From Pseudoalteromonas sp. P1-25 (GTDB lineage Bacteria > Pseudomonadota > Gammaproteobacteria > Enterobacterales > Alteromonadaceae): a DNA stretch of 64,000 nt. Below are positions 59,490 through 64,000 of this stretch, piece after piece (positions within the stretch are counted from its first letter, which is position 1; every line of letters begins with the position of its first letter). Made by a program: the position numbers and the translations under genes. The stretch is from positions 44,590 through 108,589 of the forward strand of contig NZ_LKDW01000013.1 of the NCBI RefSeq assembly GCF_001401805.1, written 5' to 3'. A model generated the notes under the pieces. The model saw only the letters and a list, made by a program, of their open reading frames with translations, did no database searches and was not told the origin of the DNA.

Positions 59490-59636
59490 ATGAACGTGTT
59501 CTTTAGAGACTTTTTTAGCGACCCTGTTTTATTTATGTCTTTTGGGATTTTAGGCGTAGTGATTTCTCTTTGCCTATTTTACGCTTTTTACTTTATTAAA
59601 AAAATTAGCGAGGCTGAAGTTCCCGAGCATCATTAA
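59490..59636 (+). CDS. DUF3149 micro-protein
   Basis: A 48-residue protein (begins MNVFFRDFFSDPVLF, ends EVPEHH). One membrane helix covers about 14-36. It has an excellent GAGGAG ribosome-binding site and its own terminator. The pattern fits the DUF3149 family of tiny membrane proteins in marine gammaproteobacteria. The FNR box suggests expression at low oxygen. The function is unknown. Confidence 0.85.
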   Translation: MNVFFRDFFSDPVLFMSFGILGVVISLCLFYAFYFIKKISEAEVPEHH

Positions 59637-59647
59637 GCACGACGCAC

Positions 59648-59683
59648 AAAGCGCCTACTCAGGTTACTGATTAGGCGCTTTTT
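59648..59683 (+). terminator. Terminator of the DUF3149 gene
   Basis: The stem AAAGCGCCTA/TAGGCGCTTT has a long 14-nt loop and is followed by a T run. It lies 11 nt after the stop codon. Confidence 0.85.
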
Positions 59684-59747
59684 ATTTTATAAAGCGAAAA
59701 ATTTGGTACACTAACGTTTCGTTTTTTTCATAGTGCGTAGTACAAAC

Positions 59748-60740
59748 ATGATCAATAAGTTTAAACCAGCATGGTGGATGACCAATCGTCACGTTCAAAC
59801 CATAATGCCGCGTTTTTTCCGTCCATTTCACAATACGTCCTACGAACTTGAGCAACTTGATACGCCCGACGGCGATTTCATTGAACTTGCATGGTCGCTG
59901 CCTCATAACGAAAACGCTCCCCTTGCAGTGGTTTTACATGGCCTTGAAGGCAACATAAATAGCTTTTATGCCAAAGGCATGATGAAAGCCTTAAAAAAAC
60001 AAGGTTATGCCGTAGTACTTATGCACTTTAGAAACTGCTCAAGTGAAGTTAATCGCTTACCGCGTGCTTATCATAGTGGTGATACCGCCGACTTAGCTTT
60101 TTTTATAAATCATTTAAGGGCGCAATTCCCAAGCCGCCCTATTATGGCTGTTGGTTTTTCGTTAGGGGGTAATGTACTGGCTAAATACCTAGGCGAAGAG
60201 CGCGAAAACTGCCCGTTAAGCGCCGCTGCAGTGGTTTCGGCTCCTTATGATTTATCATCATCAAGCGATGTTATTCGCAAAAGCTTAGGTAAAATTTATC
60301 AAAAGTATTTGCTCGATAGAATGAAAAAATCAATGCAGCGTAAATTGCCACAAATTAAGCAGCAAATACCTATTACCTCTGAGCAGTTAATGAAAATTGA
60401 CGATTTACTAGAGTTTGATAATCAACTAACCGCACCACTGCATGGCTTTGAAAACGCGTACGATTACTATCGCCAAGCCAGCGCCATGCCTTACTTAAAG
60501 CATATTGCGATTCCTACGTTAATCATTCATGCCAAAGACGACCCAATGTTGTCGATTAAAGCCGTGCCAAGTAGGCAAGATGTGAGTGAGCATGTTACCC
60601 TGAGCGTCTCTGAAAAAGGCGGCCACGTAGGGTTTATTAGCGGTAATAACCCGTTTAGGCCGGTATTTTGGCTTGAGCAAGCCGTTCCTTATTATTTTGG
60701 CCAGCACGTTCCCACTAAAGCGAGCAGTAAGCAGTTATGA
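59748..60740 (+). CDS. yheT: YheT-family alpha/beta hydrolase
   Basis: The start at 59748 ([18 protein letters not shown]) is preferred over an upstream GTG. It has 330 residues. The catalytic residues appear as GFSLGGN (Ser), HAKDDPMLS (Asp) and EKGGHVGF (His). It belongs to the ABHD1/3 or EMB8-like esterases. The substrate is unknown. Its stop overlaps yheU by 4 nt. Confidence 0.92.
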   Translation: MINKFKPAWWMTNRHVQTIMPRFFRPFHNTSYELEQLDTPDGDFIELAWSLPHNENAPLAVVLHGLEGNINSFYAKGMMKALKKQGYAVVLMHFRNCSSEVNRLPRAYHSGDTADLAFFINHLRAQFPSRPIMAVGFSLGGNVLAKYLGEERENCPLSAAAVVSAPYDLSSSSDVIRKSLGKIYQKYLLDRMKKSMQRKLPQIKQQIPITSEQLMKIDDLLEFDNQLTAPLHGFENAYDYYRQASAMPYLKHIAIPTLIIHAKDDPMLSIKAVPSRQDVSEHVTLSVSEKGGHVGFISGNNPFRPVFWLEQAVPYYFGQHVPTKASSKQL

Positions 60741-60991
60741 TTATCCCTTTTGAACAACTTGATAAAGACACCCTCTATAACCTAATTGAAAGCTACGTGC
60801 TTCGTGAAGGCACTGATTACGGTGAGCAAGAAGTGAGTATTCAAAGTAAAGTAGCGCAGGTTAATCAGCAACTTAAAAATGGTGAAGCCATGGTGTTTTT
60901 TTCTGAGCTACATGAATCAGTCACTATTATTTCAAAAAATGAATTTAAAGCTCTACAAAGCGAGGAGCATGAATCACAGTCGTTTGATTAG
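60737..60991 (+). CDS. yheU: YheU family protein
   Basis: An 84-residue acidic protein with the YheU block [27 protein letters not shown]. The function is unknown. It is coupled to yheT by an ATGA overlap, as in E. coli. Confidence 0.9.
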   Translation: MIIPFEQLDKDTLYNLIESYVLREGTDYGEQEVSIQSKVAQVNQQLKNGEAMVFFSELHESVTIISKNEFKALQSEEHESQSFD

Positions 60992-61055
60992 CGCCTAACA
61001 CTTGTAACTTTTGAGCTGAACGTACACAATGGCTTTTTACCCAAAGAGCCAAAAC

Positions 61056-62252
61056 ATGATAAAACTCAGCACTCTAGTGGTAGCCATATCACTAGCTTTA
61101 ACACCACAAGCCTTTGCAGAGCAAGTAAAAAGCCCGTCAGACAAAGCAGTAAAACTAGCAAAAGACACTATTTTAATCGACACCCATATTGATGTACCTT
61201 ATCGTATCCACGAAAAATGGGTTGATGTCACTAAAGCTACCGATGGCGGCGACTTTGACTACCCTCGCGCAGTAAAGGGCGGTTTAAACGCGCCATTTAT
61301 GTCTATTTATATTCCTGCTCACTTAGAATTTGAAGGCAAAGGTAAAAGTTATCAGCTAGCCAATCAAATGATTGATAGCATGGAAGCCATTGCACAGCGC
61401 GCCTCAGAAAAATTTGCCATTGCCAGCTCTACTGCAGATATAGAAGCGCAGTTTGAGCAAGGTAAACTGTCAATTGCGATGGGTATGGAAAATGGCTCGC
61501 CAATTGAAGGAAAAATGGAAAACCTACAGCACTTTTTTGACCGCGGTGTACGCTACATCACGCTTGCGCACTCACAAAGTAACCATATTTCTGACTCATC
61601 ATACGATATTCGCCGTAAATGGAAAGGCTTAAGCCCATTTGGTAAAAAGCTGATAACTGAAATGAACAACGTCGGTATGCTCATTGACGTATCGCATATA
61701 TCAGATGATGCGTTTTATCAGGTAATGGAGCTATCTAAAACACCGGTTATTGCCTCACACTCTTCATTACGCAAATACACACCGGGCTTTGAGCGTAATA
61801 TGAATGATGACATGTTGCTAGCGCTGAAAAAGAATGGCGGAGTTATCCAAATTAACTTTGGCTCAAGCTTTGTAACCTCCCAAGCAGGTTCATGGTACAA
61901 AGACCTGAAAAGTACAAAGGAGGCCGTTAAAAAAGAAGGCACTAAGCCAGGCAAAGACTTTGACGCAGCGTACCGTGCTAAAAACCCATTCCCGTTCGCA
62001 AGTCTTGAGCAAGTCCTTGATCACATTGACCATGTAGTTGAATTAATTGGTATTGATTACGTAGGTATTGGCTCTGACTACGACGGTGTAGGGGATTCAT
62101 TACCGATTGGCCTAAAAGATGTAGCGAGCTACCCTAACCTAGTGCAAGGGTTAATGGACAGAGGCTATAGCGATGCCGACATTAAAAAGATTTTAAGCGA
62201 AAATACGCTAAGAGTGTGGAAGCAAGCTGAGGCGTATGCGAAAAAACACTAG
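61056..62252 (+). CDS. Exported membrane dipeptidase (M19 family)
   Basis: The start at 61056 (MIKLSTLVVAISLALTPQAFAEQ) gives a clean signal peptide. It has 398 residues. The zinc ligands are in DTHIDVPYR (His, Asp), the bridging Glu in MGMENGSPIEG, and histidines in LAHSQSNH and IASHSS. It cleaves dipeptides, probably in the periplasm. It is followed by a heptamer repeat tract and an IS3 element. Confidence 0.93.
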   Translation: MIKLSTLVVAISLALTPQAFAEQVKSPSDKAVKLAKDTILIDTHIDVPYRIHEKWVDVTKATDGGDFDYPRAVKGGLNAPFMSIYIPAHLEFEGKGKSYQLANQMIDSMEAIAQRASEKFAIASSTADIEAQFEQGKLSIAMGMENGSPIEGKMENLQHFFDRGVRYITLAHSQSNHISDSSYDIRRKWKGLSPFGKKLITEMNNVGMLIDVSHISDDAFYQVMELSKTPVIASHSSLRKYTPGFERNMNDDMLLALKKNGGVIQINFGSSFVTSQAGSWYKDLKSTKEAVKKEGTKPGKDFDAAYRAKNPFPFASLEQVLDHIDHVVELIGIDYVGIGSDYDGVGDSLPIGLKDVASYPNLVQGLMDRGYSDADIKKILSENTLRVWKQAEAYAKKH

Positions 62253-62255
62253 CGT

Positions 62256-62364
62256 GTAAGCTGTAAGCTGTAAGCTGTAAGCTGTCAGTTGTCAGTTGTC
62301 AGTTGTCAGTTGTCAGTTGTCAGTTGTCAGTTGTCAGTTGTCAGTTGTCAGTTGTCAGTTGTCA
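62256..62364. repeat. Heptanucleotide tandem repeat tract
   Basis: Four copies of GTAAGCT (62256-62283) are followed by eleven copies of GTCAGTT (62284-62360) and a partial copy. It begins 3 nt after the dipeptidase stop codon. The two unit types differ at two bases. A tract like this is prone to slippage and could vary in length among strains. It is not CRISPR-like. Confidence 0.95.
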
Positions 62365-62378
62365 AAAAGTTTAATTAA

Positions 62379-62405
62379 TAGCACGGTTTAAAGTCGTGCT
62401 TTTTT
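62379..62405 (+). terminator. Terminator after the dipeptidase gene
   Basis: AGCACG/CGTGCT with a 9-nt loop and a T6 run. It is separated from the stop codon by the heptamer tract. Confidence 0.65.
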
Positions 62406-62500
62406 ATGTGTTAAGTATAATTTAACACCAAGCTACTAATAGCTAATAGCTAAATGATCTGACTCCATAAAAGTAGACACCTATTTAGGAGTCAGTTCTC

Positions 62501-62812
62501 ATGAAAGTAAAAGCGTTTCGTAAACATACAGAGGAATTTAAAAGAAAAGTGGTGCAGGAGTCGCTAGACTCACACGGTACCGTTAAAATGACCGCTAAAA
62601 AATACGGTATTCATCCCGATATACTGTCAAGTTGGAGAAGTAAAATGACCTCAAGAAAAGAGCCTAAGCCACTTAAAAACCATGGTCCAGAAAAGTCATA
62701 TAAAGACCTTGAACGTCAAGTTCGTAACCTTGAAAAGCAGCTTGAGGACGTACAGTTGGAGAACGACGTACTAAAAAAGGCGAGGGCCTACTTCGACAGT
62801 CTAAAAGAATAA
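62501..62812 (+). CDS. IS3-family transposase OrfA
   Basis: A 103-residue protein. A helix-turn-helix binds the ends (EEFKRKVVQESLDSHGTVKMTAKKYGIHPDILSSWRSK), and a leucine-zipper region follows (LERQVRNLEKQLEDVQLENDVLKKA). Near its end the slippery heptamer A AAA AAG (62773-62779) allows -1 frameshifting into OrfB. Confidence 0.93.
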   Translation: MKVKAFRKHTEEFKRKVVQESLDSHGTVKMTAKKYGIHPDILSSWRSKMTSRKEPKPLKNHGPEKSYKDLERQVRNLEKQLEDVQLENDVLKKARAYFDSLKE

Positions 62813-63669
62813 GGTTTCAATATATTCATAAGGCCACGACGGCGAAGAAAACAGTAAGCAAGTTATGTAAGTTATTATCTGTTTCTAAGGCTGGGTATTA
62901 CAAATGGTTGAAACAGTCGTCGAATCCAGTTGAAAGAAAAAATGATTTTTTACTTCAGTTTTTAATAAAAAGAAGTAATGAAGAGCACTGCATACCTGGT
63001 TACAGAAAATTGTGGCAAGCCGCCATAGCCGACGGATATGATTGCAGTAAAGGCCGAGTGCAGCGTTTATTACAAAGCGTGGGTTATCGCTCTAAGTCAG
63101 GTAAGCGTCGCTACAGCAGTGGTAATAAAAAGCAGGGTTTTACAACAGCAGAGAATCTACTTGCTCGTCAATTTGATGTTGAAGAGCCTAATAGTGTATG
63201 GGTATCGGATATAACTCAGGTGCGCTGTAAAGAAGGCTGCCAGTACTTATGTGTCATTTTAGATTTATACTCACGCAAAGTTGTGGGCTGGGCAACAAGT
63301 CGAATTAATAATGCGGTTTTAGTGATTAAAACACTAAAGAAGGCTTGGAATGTGCGCAAGCCGAACGGGCAACGTTTACTGTTTCATTCAGATCAAGGGA
63401 GCCAGTATCGAGCTAAAGAGACTATATCGTGGTTGAACAAGCGAGGTGTAACGATTAGCATGTCGAGAAAGGGAAACTGCTGGGATAATGCCTGTTCAGA
63501 AAGTTTTTTTGCTCAGTACAAAAAAGAATGGATGAGTAATCTAAATGAACTGAGTCGTAGCGAAATGACAATACAAAGTCGTTTTTATATTGAGAATTAC
63601 TACAACTCAGTGCGAATGCATGGGACGATTGGAAATGTTAGCCCCATACAATATGAATCAATGAATTAA
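62779..63669 (+). CDS. IS3-family transposase OrfB, made by -1 frameshift as OrfAB
   Basis: The frame is open from the frameshift site at 62779 to 63669; an ATG at 62908 is internal. The HTH_21 region (PGYRKLWQAAIADGYDCSKGRVQRLL) is followed by the integrase core with the DDE residues: Asp in WVSDITQV, Asp in FHSDQGSQY and Glu in ACSESFFAQYKKE. All catalytic residues are intact, so the element may be active. Confidence 0.92.
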   Translation, partial: GEGLLRQSKRIRFQYIHKATTAKKTVSKLCKLLSVSKAGYYKWLKQSSNPVERKNDFLLQFLIKRSNEEHCIPGYRKLWQAAIADGYDCSKGRVQRLLQSVGYRSKSGKRRYSSGNKKQGFTTAENLLARQFDVEEPNSVWVSDITQVRCKEGCQYLCVILDLYSRKVVGWATSRINNAVLVIKTLKKAWNVRKPNGQRLLFHSDQGSQYRAKETISWLNKRGVTISMSRKGNCWDNACSESFFAQYKKEWMSNLNELSRSEMTIQSRFYIENYYNSVRMHGTIGNVSPIQYESMN

Positions 63670-63750
63670 AACCCCGTGTCTACTTTATCGGGGTCAGATC
63701 ACAGATCAGATAGCTGATAGCTGAAAACTAAGCACTTTTCTTCAGGCATT

Positions 63751-63779
63751 AAAAAAGGCCACCTAAGTGACCTTTTTTT
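63751..63779 (-). terminator. Terminator downstream of the decayed tuf tail
   Basis: A hairpin AAAAAAGG.CAC/GTG.CCTTTTTT with a 4-nt loop; it nearly repeats the one at 63883-63911. The minus-strand T run is good. Confidence 0.75.
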
Positions 63780-63803
63780 AACAATTAACTTAAACGTTAA
63801 TTA

Positions 63804-63866
63804 TTACTCTACGATAGTTGCTACAAAGCACCTACGCCTAAGGTAAGAGCGCCACCTTCACATGAC
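63804..63866 (-). pseudogene. Decayed duplicate of the tuf 3' end
   Basis: On the minus strand the last seven codons of tuf (VATIVE and stop) are identical to those at 63936-63956, including GTAGCAACTATCGTAGAGTAA. Further upstream only scattered matches remain (AGCACCTAC, GCCACCTTCAC), with indels. It lies about 132 bp from the real tuf end and shares its terminator sequence. Confidence 0.7.
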
Positions 63867-63882
63867 GTAAATTCCAGGCATT

Positions 63883-63911
63883 AAAAAAGGCCACCGAAGT
63901 GACCTCTTTTT
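63883..63911 (-). terminator. Terminator of tuf
   Basis: A hairpin AAAAAAGG.CAC/GTG.CCTCTTTTT lies 25 nt after the tuf stop. The minus-strand T run is clear. Confidence 0.75.
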
Positions 63912-63935
63912 AGTATTAATTAGCTAGGCTAATTA

Positions 63936-64000
63936 TTACTCTACGATAGTTGCTACAACACCAGCACCTACAGTACGGCCACCTTCACGGATAGCGAAAC
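63936..64000 (-). CDS. tuf: Elongation factor Tu, 3' end only
   Basis: The last 21 codons read FAIREGGRTVGAGVVATIVE, the conserved C terminus of EF-Tu, ending in TAA at 63936-63938. The rest of the gene is beyond the right window edge. EF-Tu carries aminoacyl-tRNA to the ribosome. An imperfect copy of this end lies 132 bp further downstream of the gene. Confidence 0.95.
   Translation of the reverse strand, partial: FAIREGGRTVGAGVVATIVE

Larger units (their letters stand above)
62455..63701 (+). mobile_element. IS3-family insertion sequence, apparently complete
   Basis: About 1247 bp. Terminal inverted repeats of 26 bp match at 22 positions: left TGATCTGACTCC... at 62455 and, read from the right end, TGATCTGACCCC... 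at 63701. They resemble IS3 ends. Two ORFs are joined by a slippery site. No 3-bp target duplication is clear (AAA left, CAG right). A GATC repeat near each end would give a 4-bp duplication if the ends were set 5 bp inward. Flanking sequence on both sides is made of AGCTAAT/AGCTGAT heptamers, so it landed in a repeat. Confidence 0.92.

Noticed and set aside
62256..62364. Possible CRISPR or att site at the heptamer tract
   Set aside because: The period is 7 bp with no spacers; it is a simple tandem repeat.
62456..63700. GATC as a 4-bp target duplication of the IS
   Set aside because: GATC is palindromic and fits better as part of the TGATCT terminal repeat, which resembles IS3 ends; the choice cannot be settled from one copy.

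Overview
The window looks like a stretch of chromosome from a marine gammaproteobacterium of the Alteromonadales, most likely Pseudoalteromonas. This rests on gene content and order (bioH-comF-nfuA, fkpA-slyX-yheV-yheS-yheT-yheU, hemE-rsd, fabR next to sthA), AT-rich intergenic DNA, and a MITE-like repeat of a type I associate with Pseudoalteromonas. The genus is an inference; no rRNA gene is present. Most of the window is dense housekeeping sequence; the accessory part is the last 6 kb.

Layout. 1-9.7 kb: the 3' end of tex, a MITE-like repeat, a SprA-type putative metalloprotease with a small partner, bioH, comF, a large M14 carboxypeptidase, nfuA, a MATE exporter and a polysaccharide deacetylase whose 5' ends overlap. 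9.7-18.2 kb: one leftward chemotaxis operon (STAS, cheY, cheA, cheW, a soluble four-PAS receptor, cheR, cheD, cheB). 18.3-26.6 kb: a leftward aa3-type cytochrome c oxidase operon with its assembly factors (ctaC, ctaD, ctaG, ctaE, SURF1, ctaA, ctaB, SCO). 27-32.8 kb: lexA with two LexA boxes, then small genes, endonuclease I and an S41 peptidase lipoprotein. 32.9-37.3 kb: a nitric oxide defence locus, norR divergent from a small membrane gene-nnrS-hmp operon. 37.3-43.3 kb: LysR regulator and FMN reductase pair, TerB-like protein, secreted small proteins and a DUF3360 transporter-like protein. 43.3-48.2 kb: leuABCD with a clear leucine attenuator (leuL). 48.4-51.8 kb: fabR, a delta-9-type desaturase with a FabR operator on its promoter, and sthA. 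51.8-61 kb: hemE, a candidate small RNA, rsd, fkpA, a WD40 lipoprotein, slyX, yheV, yheS, a TIGR02444 gene, a 157-bp tandem repeat array, a tiny DUF3149 gene behind an FNR-type promoter, yheT and yheU. 61-64 kb: a membrane dipeptidase, a heptamer repeat tract, a complete IS3 element and the 3' end of tuf followed by a decayed copy of its own tail.

How the parts work together. Several transcription units carry control elements that can be read directly: LexA boxes at lexA, a sigma-54-like promoter with two NorR-type sites at the NO-defence locus, a FabR palindrome on the desaturase start site, leucine codons plus competing hairpins ahead of leuA, and an FNR box at -41.5 ahead of the DUF3149 gene. 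The NO defence, oxidase and FNR signals fit a facultative or oxygen-variable lifestyle. I did not find a wholly new multi-gene system. The least explained items are the candidate small RNA near 53.1-53.26 kb, the 157-bp tandem repeats, the FNR-controlled micro-protein and the duplicated tuf tail.
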